A stretch of 64,000 nucleotides of DNA from Burkholderiaceae bacterium (GTDB lineage Bacteria; Pseudomonadota; Gammaproteobacteria; Burkholderiales; Burkholderiaceae_C): the NCBI GenBank assembly GCA_018780645.1, contig JADMJJ010000017.1:148248-212247 (forward strand), read 5' to 3'. Both the position numbers and the translations under genes were made by a program. Position 1 is the first letter of the stretch; the number at the start of each line of letters is the position of its first letter. Positions 27,472 to 35,791 of this stretch are shown here, one piece after another. Below the pieces are notes generated by a model. That model worked only from the letters and a program-made list of their open reading frames with translations, was not told the DNA's origin and did not search any database.

Positions 27472-28455
27472 TCACGTGGCGTCGCCGTAGATCGACACCA
27501 CCACCGCCTCGCCGACGCGGGCATATCCCCGGTACATGCCCTCGGTGTTGAAGGGCATGCTGACCTCGCCATTGGCGGCCACCGCAATTAGCCCGCCACG
27601 GCCATTCAGCCGGGGCAGCTTCTCGTGGACGACCCGGCCGGCGGCGGTGCCCACATCGAGGCCCAAATACTCCATCTGCGCGGACACATCGTAAGCCGCC
27701 AGTGATCGCATGAAGGCCTCGCCGGTGCCGGTGCAGGAGACGGCCACGGTGGCGTCATTGGCATAGCAGCCGGCGCCCAGCAGAGGCGAGTCGCCGACGC
27801 GGCCGACCGGCTTGTTGGTCATGCCTCCGGTCGAGGTGGCGGCGGCCAGATGGCCGGCGGCGTCCAGCGCCACGGCGCCGACGGTGCCGAACTTGCCGAC
27901 TTCGGCGATCGGTCCGCTCTGGCCGCCACTCTGTCCATCATGGTCCAGCAGCACGCCGGCCTGGGCGGCCTGGGCGCGCTGCAGTTGCTCCAGACGCGCA
28001 GGCGTGCCGAACCACGCGGGCGCGACCTGCTCGAGGCCCTGACGGGCCGCGAACGCGTCGGCCGCCTCGCCGATGAACATCAGATGCCCGCTGTGCTCCA
28101 TCACCGCTCGTGCGGCGAGCACCGGATTGCGGGTGCGGCGCAGGCCGGCGACGGCGCCCGCCTTGAGCGTGCGGCCCTCCATCACGCTGGCGTCCAGCTC
28201 ATGGGTGCCGGCGGCAGTGTAGACGGCACCCTTGCCGGCGTTGAACAGCTCGCACTCCTCGAGCCGGCGTACCGCCTCGACGACCACATCCAGCGCGGCG
28301 GCGCCCAGTGCCAGCTGCGACTGACCGGCGCCGAGGATGCGCTGCAGCGCCTGCAGGTACTCGGCCTCCTTGTCGGTCGACATGCTGCTGCGCAGCAGGG
28401 TGCCTGCGCCGCCATGAATTGCCAGCACCGGGCCGGGTTTCGTTTGCTTGTCCAT
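27472..28455 (-). CDS. Isoaspartyl peptidase/L-asparaginase (Ntn hydrolase)
   Basis: A 327-residue plant-type asparaginase precursor that cleaves itself into alpha and beta subunits and hydrolyses isoaspartyl dipeptides and asparagine. The autocleavage site is G190-T191 in VGKFGTVGAV, with T191 as the new N-terminal nucleophile. Other family signatures are AIHGGAGT at the N-terminus, FNAGKGAVYT, and TSTGGMTNKPVGRVGDSP after the nucleophile. The ATG at 28455 has AAAGGAACG upstream; the frame continues to 28956 but that part is antisense to the dehydrogenase gene. Divergent from the dehydrogenase pair across about 160 bases. Confidence 0.95.
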   Translation of the reverse strand: MDKQTKPGPVLAIHGGAGTLLRSSMSTDKEAEYLQALQRILGAGQSQLALGAAALDVVVEAVRRLEECELFNAGKGAVYTAAGTHELDASVMEGRTLKAGAVAGLRRTRNPVLAARAVMEHSGHLMFIGEAADAFAARQGLEQVAPAWFGTPARLEQLQRAQAAQAGVLLDHDGQSGGQSGPIAEVGKFGTVGAVALDAAGHLAAATSTGGMTNKPVGRVGDSPLLGAGCYANDATVAVSCTGTGEAFMRSLAAYDVSAQMEYLGLDVGTAAGRVVHEKLPRLNGRGGLIAVAANGEVSMPFNTEGMYRGYARVGEAVVVSIYGDAT

Positions 28456-28617
28456 CCGCGTTCCTTTCTGAGCTACTCCGGGCCGACTGTACGCAGGCCA
28501 GCGCCTACAGTGAAAACCCTGGACGACCATGGCTTGTCCCAGCCGAGACAGCGGATTAGCGAACGATCGTGCTAAAACACCAGACAAGCCGCAACGCATG
28601 CCCGCCAGGAGACCACC

Positions 28618-29808
28618 GTGGATCTGAATTTCACCCCCGACGAACTCGCTTTCCGTGCCGAGATCCGGCAATGGGTGGCCGAGAACCTGCCCCAGGACAT
28701 CAGCCACAAGGTGCACAACGCGCTGCGCCTGTCCAAGGACGATCTGCAGCGCTGGGCCAGGATCCTGGGCAAGAAGGGCTGGCATGGCTGGGCCTGGCCC
28801 AAGCAGTTCGGCGGACCGGGCTGGAACACGATCCAGCGCCATCTTTTCGAGGAAGAATGCGCGCTGGCCGGCGCGCCCCGCGTCGTGCCCTTCGGCCCTG
28901 TGATGGTGGCACCGGTGATCATGGCCTTCGGCTCGCCCGAACAGCAGGCACGTCACCTGCCCGGCATCATGAGTGGCGAGGTCTGGTGGAGTCAGGGTTA
29001 TAGCGAGCCGGGCTCGGGCTCGGACCTGGCCTCGGTCAAGTGCCGGGCGGAACGTGTATCCACAACTTCGGGCGACAAATACATCGTCAACGGCCAGAAG
29101 ACCTGGACCACCCTAGGCCAGTATGGCGACTGGATCTTCTGCCTGGTGCGCACCGACACCAGCGGAAAGCCGCAGACCGGCATCAGCTTCCTGCTGATCG
29201 ACATGAAGTCGCCCGGCGTCACCGTGCGGCCCATCATCATGCTGGACGGCGAGCACGAGGTGAACGAGGTGTTCTTCGACAATGTCGAGGTGCCCGCCGA
29301 GAACCTGGTCGGCGAGGAGAACAAGGGCTGGACCTATGCCAAGTATCTGTTGGCCCATGAGCGCACCAATATCGCCGACGTGAACCGTGCCAAGCGCGAG
29401 CTGGAGCGCGTCAAGCGCATCGCCAAGGCCGAAGGTGTTTACGACGACACCCGCTTCCGCGACGAGATCGCCAAGCTGGAAGTGGACATCGTGGCACTCG
29501 AGATGATGGTGCTGCGCGTGCTGTCGGCCGAGAAGAGCGGCAAGCAGTCGCTGGACGTGGCGGGCCTCTTGAAGATACGCGGCAGCGAGATCCAGCAGCG
29601 CTACAGCGAGCTGATGATGCTGGCCGCCGGCCCGTACAGCCTGCCCTTCATCCAGGAGGCGATGGAAGCCGGCTGGCAGGGCGACTATGTCGGCGCGGCC
29701 CACTGCCCGCCGCTGGCCAGCACCTATTTCAATCTGCGCAAGACGACGATCTACGGCGGCTCCAACGAGGTGCAGCGCAATATCGTTTCCCAAGTGGTTC
29801 TAGGTTAA
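28618..29808 (+). CDS. Acyl-CoA dehydrogenase, PimC-like large subunit
   Basis: A 396-residue FAD-dependent acyl-CoA dehydrogenase with a GTG start and AGGAGA upstream. The opening MDLNFTPDELAFRAEI and the segments FSEPGSGSDLAS-like (here YSEPGSGSDLAS), NGQKTWTT and GEHEVNEVFFDNVEVP match what I recall of pimeloyl-CoA dehydrogenase large subunits (PimC). The C-terminal YGGSNEVQRNIVSQ is typical. Such enzymes introduce a 2,3-double bond into a dicarboxylyl- or acyl-CoA. The small-subunit partner follows 10 bases later. No other pim or beta-oxidation genes are adjacent. Confidence 0.9.
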   Translation: MDLNFTPDELAFRAEIRQWVAENLPQDISHKVHNALRLSKDDLQRWARILGKKGWHGWAWPKQFGGPGWNTIQRHLFEEECALAGAPRVVPFGPVMVAPVIMAFGSPEQQARHLPGIMSGEVWWSQGYSEPGSGSDLASVKCRAERVSTTSGDKYIVNGQKTWTTLGQYGDWIFCLVRTDTSGKPQTGISFLLIDMKSPGVTVRPIIMLDGEHEVNEVFFDNVEVPAENLVGEENKGWTYAKYLLAHERTNIADVNRAKRELERVKRIAKAEGVYDDTRFRDEIAKLEVDIVALEMMVLRVLSAEKSGKQSLDVAGLLKIRGSEIQQRYSELMMLAAGPYSLPFIQEAMEAGWQGDYVGAAHCPPLASTYFNLRKTTIYGGSNEVQRNIVSQVVLG

Positions 29809-29818
29809 GGAGCGAAGA

Positions 29819-30952
29819 ATGGACTTTGATTTCACCGATGACCAGGAATCGCTGCGCGACGCGGTGCGCCGCTGGGTCGACAAGGACTACGGCTTCGAGC
29901 ACCGCCGCGGCGTGGTGCGCGCCGGCGGCCAGTCGGCCGAGGACTGGCAGGCACTGGCCGGCCTGGGGCTGATGGGCCTGGCCGTGCCCGAGGCCCATGG
30001 CGGCATGGGCTTTGGCGCCGTTGACGCAATGGTGGTGATGGAGGAACTGGGCCGCGGCCTGGTGCTGGAACCCTATGCCCAGGGCGCGCTGATGGCCAGT
30101 AGCGTGCTGCAGGCAGCGCCCGAGGCGATGCAAACCGCCTGGCTGCCGAAGATCGCCGGCGGCGAAGCGCTGGTTGTGCTGGCGCAGCAGGAGCGCGCGG
30201 CCCGCTATCGACTGACCCACGTCACCACCACCGCCGTCTCGGGCACCACCGGCTGGATGATCAGCGGCGCCAAGAGCGTCGTGCCCTGTGGCGACCGGGC
30301 TGATGCCTTCATCGTGCCGGCACGGGTGTCCGGCGCGGCCGATGACGCGGCCGGCATTGCGCTATTCCTGGTCGAACGCAGCGCCGCGGGCGTAGCGACC
30401 CAGGGCTATCTGACGCAGGACGGCTCGCGTGCTGCCGAGGTGAAGTTCGCCAACAGCCCGGCCCAGCTGATCAGCCTCGACGGCCACGCGCTGCTGGAGC
30501 TGGCCGTGGATGTGGGCATTGCCGCGATGTGCGCCGAGGCCGTTGGCGCGATGGACAGAATGGTCGCCATAACCGCCGAGTACCTGAACACGCGCAAGCA
30601 GTTCGGCGTCGTCATCAGCAGCTTCCAGGCGCTGCGCCATCGCATGGCCGACGTAAAGATGCAGCTGGAGCTGGCCCGCTCGATGAGCTATTACGCCACG
30701 CTGAAGCTGGGCGAGCCACCGGCTCAGCGCCGCCGCGCACTGAGCCAGGCCAAGTACCAGCTGGGGCAATCGACCCGCTTTGTGGGCCAGCAGTGCACCC
30801 AGCTGCATGGCGGCATCGGCGTGACCGACGAATACGTCGGCAGCCACTACTTCAAGCGCCTCACCGCGATGGAGCTGCAGTTTGGCGACAGCCTGCACCA
30901 CCTCGGCGAAGTGTCGGCGCGGATGCAGGACACCGCCGGGGTGTTCGCTTAA
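29819..30952 (+). CDS. Acyl-CoA dehydrogenase, PimD-like small subunit
   Basis: A 377-residue partner of the preceding dehydrogenase, beginning MDFDFTDDQESLRDAVRRW, with GLAVPEAHGGMGFG and VMEELGRGLVLEPY near the N-terminus and TQLHGGIGVTDEY and HYFKRLTAMELQFGD near the C-terminus. The pattern is that of pimeloyl-CoA dehydrogenase small subunits (PimD), which form a heteromer with PimC-like proteins. The 10-base spacing and AAGGAGCG site indicate one operon. The middle domain diverges from the large subunit, as is usual. Cytoplasmic; the acyl substrate is unproven. A terminator-like hairpin follows. Confidence 0.9.
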   Translation: MDFDFTDDQESLRDAVRRWVDKDYGFEHRRGVVRAGGQSAEDWQALAGLGLMGLAVPEAHGGMGFGAVDAMVVMEELGRGLVLEPYAQGALMASSVLQAAPEAMQTAWLPKIAGGEALVVLAQQERAARYRLTHVTTTAVSGTTGWMISGAKSVVPCGDRADAFIVPARVSGAADDAAGIALFLVERSAAGVATQGYLTQDGSRAAEVKFANSPAQLISLDGHALLELAVDVGIAAMCAEAVGAMDRMVAITAEYLNTRKQFGVVISSFQALRHRMADVKMQLELARSMSYYATLKLGEPPAQRRRALSQAKYQLGQSTRFVGQQCTQLHGGIGVTDEYVGSHYFKRLTAMELQFGDSLHHLGEVSARMQDTAGVFA

Positions 30953-30974
30953 GTTCCCCAGCGCTAAACTGGCC

Positions 30975-31015
30975 CAAGGCCCGCTGACTTTGCACAAGGT
31001 CGGCGGGCTTTCTTA
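30975..31015 (+). terminator. Probable terminator after the dehydrogenase pair
   Basis: An imperfect GC-rich stem (GCCCGC / GCGGGC with further pairing inside) is followed by TTTCTTATT. It lies between the dehydrogenase operon and the DUF3617 gene. Confidence 0.6.
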
Positions 31016-31048
31016 TTGGCTCCCCAATCACCCCACTGGAGTTGATCC

Positions 31049-31582
31049 ATGAAGCTGCCCCTGCTCCTCGCCCTGCTGGCCCTCGCCGCCCTGCCCGCCA
31101 GCGCCCAGAACATGAAACCAGGCCTGTGGGAGATCAAGCAGAAGCCGCAGTTGGAGGGCAAGCAGCAGGCGCAGATGGAAGAGGCGCAGAAGCAGATGGC
31201 CAATTTGCCGCCCGAGCAGCGCAAGATGATGGAACAGATGATGGCCCAGCGCGGCATGAGCATGAGTCTGGCCGATGGCGGCATCAGCATCAAGGTCTGC
31301 GTCAGCCCCGAGCAGGCGGCCAAGAACGCCCCTCCCGTCAGCGACAAGGGCAATTGCAGGCATGACGTGACGCGCAGCGGCAACACGACGCAAATGCGCT
31401 TCAGCTGCACCAATCCGGTCTCCGAAGGCGAGAGCGAGGTCAAGGTGATGGGTGGCGACGCCTACACCACCAAGACCCGCGTCACCACCCAGCGCAACGG
31501 CAAGATGGAGACCATGCACATGAACGGCGAGGGCCGTTTCCTGGGCAGCGACTGCGGCACGCTCAAGCCGATGGGGCAGTGA
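31049..31582 (+). CDS. DUF3617 domain-containing secreted protein
   Basis: A 177-residue protein with a signal peptide (residues 1-20, LPLLLALLALAALPASAQ). The mature start NMKPGLWEIKQKPQ is the hallmark of DUF3617. A Gln/Glu/Met-rich helical insert follows (about 35-75), then CVSPEQA, GNCRHD, FSCTNP and GSDCGTLKP, whose four cysteines could form two disulfides. It is periplasmic, with no known activity. Its stop codon overlaps the GTG start of the P1 peptidase gene (GTGA), so translation is coupled. Confidence 0.88.
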   Translation: MKLPLLLALLALAALPASAQNMKPGLWEIKQKPQLEGKQQAQMEEAQKQMANLPPEQRKMMEQMMAQRGMSMSLADGGISIKVCVSPEQAAKNAPPVSDKGNCRHDVTRSGNTTQMRFSCTNPVSEGESEVKVMGGDAYTTKTRVTTQRNGKMETMHMNGEGRFLGSDCGTLKPMGQ

Positions 31583-32565
31583 CCTTGGTCCAGGGCAGCA
31601 TCACCGACGTGGCCGGCCTCAGGGTCGGCCATTTCACTGATGCCCGCCGCCCGACCGGCTGCACCGTGTTGCTGTGCGAGCAGGGCGCGGTGGCCGGCGT
31701 TGATGTGCGCGGCGCCGCCCCCGGCACCCGCGAAACCGATCTCCTGAATCCGGTCAACAGCGTGCAGCAGGTGCATGCGCTGCTGCTGAGCGGCGGCAGC
31801 GCCTTCGGGCTGGACGCTGCCAGCGGCGTGATGCGCTGGCTGGACGAGCGAGGCCACGGCTTCAAGGTCGGCCCCGCCCGCGTGCCCATCGTGCCGGCCG
31901 CCGTGCTGTTCGACCTCTGGTTGGGCGATCCGGCGATTCGCCCCGACGCCGCCGCCGGCTATGCCGCCTGCGAGGCGGCCAGCGCCGAGCCCCCAGCCGA
32001 GGGCTGCGTCGGTGCCGGTGCCGGCGCGACCGTGGGCAAGATCTTCGGCATTGAGCGGGCGATGAAGGGCGGCATCGGCTGCGCCTCGGTCAAGGTGGGC
32101 GGGGTGACGGTGGCGGCGATGGTGGCGGTGAACGCGATCGGCGACGTGATCGATCCGGCTACCGGCCAGGTCGTGGCCGGCGCCCGCGGCGAGGACGGCC
32201 GCAGCCGCATAGGCATAGCCCAGGCGATGCTGCGCGGCGCCCTGCCCGCCCGGCATCTCACGGGCATGGCGACCACGATAGGCATCGTTGCCACGGACGC
32301 CGTGCTGGACAAGGTGGCCGCCACCAAGATGGCCCAGATGTCGCACGACGGCCTGGCACGCAGCATCAACCCGGTGCACACGCTGACCGACGGCGATGTG
32401 ATGTTCGCGCTGGCCACCGGGGCGTCCGGTCTGCCGGGCAATCTGAACCTGCTGGGGGTGCTGGCCGCCGAGGTCACGGCCCAGGCGGTGCTGCGGGCGG
32501 TACGCGCGGCCACCGGCCTGCCGCAACTGCCCGCGGCCGGCGACCTCGATCGACTGCAACGCTGA
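31579..32565 (+). CDS. P1 family peptidase (DmpA/BapA-like Ntn hydrolase)
   Basis: A 328-residue member of peptidase family P1/S58. The start is GTG, overlapping the previous stop as GTGA; a TTG two codons later is an alternative. Family landmarks are DVAGLRVGHFTD, LLSGGSAFGLDAASGVMRWL, GAGAGATVGK and the self-cleavage region MATTIGIVATDAVL, where a Ser/Thr becomes the N-terminal nucleophile of the beta chain, then HDGLARSINPVHT. Members are aminopeptidases acting on D-amino-acid or beta-amino-acid peptides, or have unknown substrates. No signal peptide. Confidence 0.92.
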   Translation: MTLVQGSITDVAGLRVGHFTDARRPTGCTVLLCEQGAVAGVDVRGAAPGTRETDLLNPVNSVQQVHALLLSGGSAFGLDAASGVMRWLDERGHGFKVGPARVPIVPAAVLFDLWLGDPAIRPDAAAGYAACEAASAEPPAEGCVGAGAGATVGKIFGIERAMKGGIGCASVKVGGVTVAAMVAVNAIGDVIDPATGQVVAGARGEDGRSRIGIAQAMLRGALPARHLTGMATTIGIVATDAVLDKVAATKMAQMSHDGLARSINPVHTLTDGDVMFALATGASGLPGNLNLLGVLAAEVTAQAVLRAVRAATGLPQLPAAGDLDRLQR

Positions 32566-32615
32566 GGCGCCTACGCGGCTTTGGCCTTATCCTTGACGCA
32601 TATCCCGAGGTGCGC

Positions 32616-34871
32616 ATGGAGTTGTTCGTACTCGATGAAGTCGTGGTCGAGTGGGAAGCCAGGCTGGCAGACATGCCGCCCGACGCCCCTGCGCTGGACC
32701 TGCTGCTGAGCCTGAGCTGGCATCTGCGCCAGCGCGATGCACGGCGCGCCCTGCAACTTGCGGCCCAGGCCCGTGCACGGCTTCGGCCGGGGCAGGCTGG
32801 CTGGCTCAGGCTCGATCTGGTCGAGGCCGAGATCGCATTGCTGAGTGGCGAGTTCGACAAGGCTCAGGCCCAGATCTTGCGCGCGCTGCAGGGGCTGGAG
32901 GTCATCTCCGAGCCCCAGGGCCTGGCCGACGCCCATGTCTTGCAGGCCTGGGTGCATCAGCAGGCAGGGCGCTCACTGGAGGCCATCGCCAGCCTGAATC
33001 TGGCTGCCGCCTGCGCCCGCGAGGGGGCTGACGTCGTGCGCGCCCGGGTTGCCGAGCTCTCGGCGGCCCTGGTGCAGACCTTCCGGGATCCGGTGGCCGG
33101 CCGAACCCGGGGCGCCCCGGACGAGGTCGAGACGGCTGCCATGCCCGAAGGGCTGGCCATGTGGGCCCACGAGTTGCAAGGCACGCTGGCCGCACAGGCC
33201 AGCGACTATGGCCGTGCCGCAGCCATGCGCATGCTTGCTTTCGAGGAGGCGCTGCAAACCGGTCAGCTGCTGCGCGCCCTCGTGGCGGCGCTCAACGCAG
33301 CGGCGGCGCTCAACAGCTTGAACGAATACGACATGGCGCTGCAGTGGTTGGACCATGCACTGAGCCTGGCGCGCCGTACCGGCTGGCCGGTCTATCTGGC
33401 CAACGGTCTGGCCCTGATGGGCGAGACGCAGCGCAACCTGGGCCGGCTTGAAGCCGCCCGCGAGAGTTTGCAGGAGTCCTTGGCCATTCTGACGCCGCTG
33501 CCTCGCGGGCGCGGCTACGCTGTTCTGTTGAAGTACATAGGCGACCTGGACCTGGATCAGCACCAGCCACAGGCCGCGCTGGCCCGATTCATCGAGTTGC
33601 AGCAACGGGCTCAAATCGACGCTCAGGCCGATATGGCGGTGTACGCCTGCCGCGGCCAGGCTCAGGCCTTGGCCCGGCTGGGCCGACCGGAAGAAGCCGC
33701 AAAGCTGGCCGATCAGGCACTGCAACTGGCGCAAGGCAGCCAGAACGTCTATCGCCAGATCGATGCGCTGCGTGCCCTGGCCGGCCTGCACGCCCGGCAC
33801 CGTTTGCCGCCACCCGAGGGCATGGCGGCCACCAGCGCAAGCCTGCACTTTCTGCAGCAGGCCCTGGCTCTGGCTGAAGGCATGAAGGGCTATCTGGTCC
33901 CCGGTGAGCTGTGGGAAGAGCTGGCCGAGGAGCATGCGCGCACAGGCGATCTGCAGCAAGCCTATGCCCTGCTGCGGCGGGCGGCACCGGCCTACCGCAA
34001 GATCCAGTCCGATGCGGCCAACAAGCGACTGCTGGCCATGCAGACCATTCAGCAGACCGAACGCGCCCGCGCCGAAGCGCAGGCCCAGCGTCGGGTCCTG
34101 GCGCAGCGCCAGCAGGAAGAGCGGCTGGCGGCCATGGGCCGCCTGGTGGCCGGCGTTGCCCATGAGCTGAATACCCCCCTGGGCAATTGCCTGATGGTGG
34201 CCAGCACCTTGCAAAGCGGCAGCGAGCGCGTGGCCCGCGAGCTGCAGGAGCAAACCCTCAGGCGCAGCGAAATGCAGCAGTTCCTCAAGGACGCGCAACA
34301 GGCGTCCGAGCTGCTGATGGGCAGCCTGACACGCGCCGCCGAACTGGTCCAGCGCTTCAGGCAGATCGCCGTGGATCGCAGCAGCGAGGTCTTGCAGAGC
34401 TTTGATTTGCGGCCCCTGTGCGAACGCTGCCTGGCCGATTGCCAGGCACAGAGCGATGCCCTGGGCGTGCGGCTGCTGCTGGACGTGCCCGCCGGTCTTG
34501 AGCTGCACAGCTATCCCTCGGCCTTGCAACAGGTGCTGAACCAGCTGCTGAACAATGCCTTGCAGCACGCCTTCGCCAGTCGCAGCGCCGGCTGGCTGCG
34601 CCTGCGTGCCAGCCTCTTGGCGGACGATAAGCTGCGCCTGGAGGTCTGCGATGACGGCCAGGGCATTGCGGCAGAGCATCAGGGCAAGATCTTCGACCCC
34701 TTCTTCAGCACACGCTTCGGCCAAGGCAGCAGCGGCCTGGGCCTGCACATCTGCCACAACCTGGTGACAGCGGTGCTGGGCGGCCACATCCAGGTGCATA
34801 GCAGCCCGGGTCAGGGTTGCTGTTTCGAGCTGACGCTTCCCATCAGGGCGCAGGCACCCACAAGAAGCTAG
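32616..34871 (+). CDS. Cytoplasmic TPR-containing sensor histidine kinase
   Basis: A 751-residue soluble kinase. The N-terminal 450 or so residues form alpha-helical TPR-like repeats (for example AAAALNSLNEYDMALQWLD and GLALMGETQRNLGRLEAAR), then a coiled coil with QRQQEERLAAMGRL, HisKA with H516 in GVAHELNTPLGN, and an HATPase (GLGLHICHNLVTAVLGG). There are no membrane segments and no receiver domain. The ATG at 32616 has GAGG upstream; a GTG 6 bases earlier is possible. The catalytic part resembles that of the dCache kinase at 16027. The pseudouridine synthase gene starts 9 bases downstream and is probably co-transcribed. Confidence 0.9.
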   Translation: MELFVLDEVVVEWEARLADMPPDAPALDLLLSLSWHLRQRDARRALQLAAQARARLRPGQAGWLRLDLVEAEIALLSGEFDKAQAQILRALQGLEVISEPQGLADAHVLQAWVHQQAGRSLEAIASLNLAAACAREGADVVRARVAELSAALVQTFRDPVAGRTRGAPDEVETAAMPEGLAMWAHELQGTLAAQASDYGRAAAMRMLAFEEALQTGQLLRALVAALNAAAALNSLNEYDMALQWLDHALSLARRTGWPVYLANGLALMGETQRNLGRLEAARESLQESLAILTPLPRGRGYAVLLKYIGDLDLDQHQPQAALARFIELQQRAQIDAQADMAVYACRGQAQALARLGRPEEAAKLADQALQLAQGSQNVYRQIDALRALAGLHARHRLPPPEGMAATSASLHFLQQALALAEGMKGYLVPGELWEELAEEHARTGDLQQAYALLRRAAPAYRKIQSDAANKRLLAMQTIQQTERARAEAQAQRRVLAQRQQEERLAAMGRLVAGVAHELNTPLGNCLMVASTLQSGSERVARELQEQTLRRSEMQQFLKDAQQASELLMGSLTRAAELVQRFRQIAVDRSSEVLQSFDLRPLCERCLADCQAQSDALGVRLLLDVPAGLELHSYPSALQQVLNQLLNNALQHAFASRSAGWLRLRASLLADDKLRLEVCDDGQGIAAEHQGKIFDPFFSTRFGQGSSGLGLHICHNLVTAVLGGHIQVHSSPGQGCCFELTLPIRAQAPTRS

Positions 34872-34880
34872 GATCACGCC

Positions 34881-35600
34881 ATGAAGATGCAGCTCTCACA
34901 GATACTTTTTTCCCAAGGCTTCGGCACCCGGCGCATCTGCGCCGGGCTGATCCAGCACGGCGAGGTGGCCATTGACGGTGCAGTCATCGACGACCCGCAT
35001 CACGAGGTCGAGCCCAAGGGCCTGATCGTCCGCGTCAGCGGCAAGGACTGGCCCTATTTCGAGAAGGCCCTGGTGCTGCTCAACAAGCCCACCGGCTACG
35101 AGTGCTCTCAAAAACCCAAGCACCACCCCAGTGTGATGGCGCTGCTGCCGCCACCTCTGCGCGAGCGCGAAGTGCAGCCCATCGGCCGGCTCGATGAAGA
35201 CACCACCGGCCTGCTGCTGTTCACCGATGACGGCAAGCTGATCCACAAGCTGACCAGCCCCAAGCACCATGTGCCCAAGGTCTACGAGGCGCGCTGCAAG
35301 CACCCGGTCACCGATGAGCAGGTGGCGGCGCTGCTGGCTGGCGTCGAACTGCGTGAGCCCGACGCGAAACCTCATCACAAGCCGGAGCAGGTGCGCGCCG
35401 AAGGGGCCGAGCGTTTCGACAGCCACGGACTGCGCCTGACACTGACCGAGGGAAAATACCATCAGGTCAAACGCATGGTGGCCGCGGTGGGCAACCGCGT
35501 CGAGGGACTGCACCGCAGCGCCTTCGGCGCCCTGGTCTTGCCTTCAGACCTGGCACCGGGGCATTGGCGCTTTCTGACCGGACCCGAGGTCCTTTATTAG
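34881..35600 (+). CDS. rsuA: RsuA-family 16S rRNA pseudouridine synthase
   Basis: A 239-residue protein with an S4-like N-terminal domain (FSQGFGTRRICAGLIQHGEVAI) and a catalytic domain with the Asp in PIGRLDEDTTGLLLFTDDG, then GKYHQVKRMVAAVGNRV. RsuA makes pseudouridine 516 in 16S rRNA; other members of the small-subunit RsuA/RluB/E/F group act on other sites, so the exact base is inference. An AGGA lies before the ATG. It sits 9 bases after the TPR kinase gene on the same strand, an unusual partnership. Confidence 0.9.
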   Translation: MKMQLSQILFSQGFGTRRICAGLIQHGEVAIDGAVIDDPHHEVEPKGLIVRVSGKDWPYFEKALVLLNKPTGYECSQKPKHHPSVMALLPPPLREREVQPIGRLDEDTTGLLLFTDDGKLIHKLTSPKHHVPKVYEARCKHPVTDEQVAALLAGVELREPDAKPHHKPEQVRAEGAERFDSHGLRLTLTEGKYHQVKRMVAAVGNRVEGLHRSAFGALVLPSDLAPGHWRFLTGPEVLY

Positions 35601-35791
35601 CGCCTGATTAAGGCTCGCACCAATGCGCCGCCACAGTGCGGCTTTGATGCCACGCCCAGGGGTTCGCCCTAGACAATTTGTCATGCACTCGGTGTAGAAA
35701 CCAAAGCGTCGTTCAGGGGAATGCTTTTTTGCCCGGCCTAGCGCAACAAACCGCATCAAAGCGGTGGCGTGGATCCGGGCCGTACCGATAC

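Noticed and set aside
28456..28956. N-terminal extension of the isoaspartyl peptidase
   Set aside because: Overlaps the acyl-CoA dehydrogenase gene antisense; ATG at 28455 has a good ribosome site and begins the family N-terminus.
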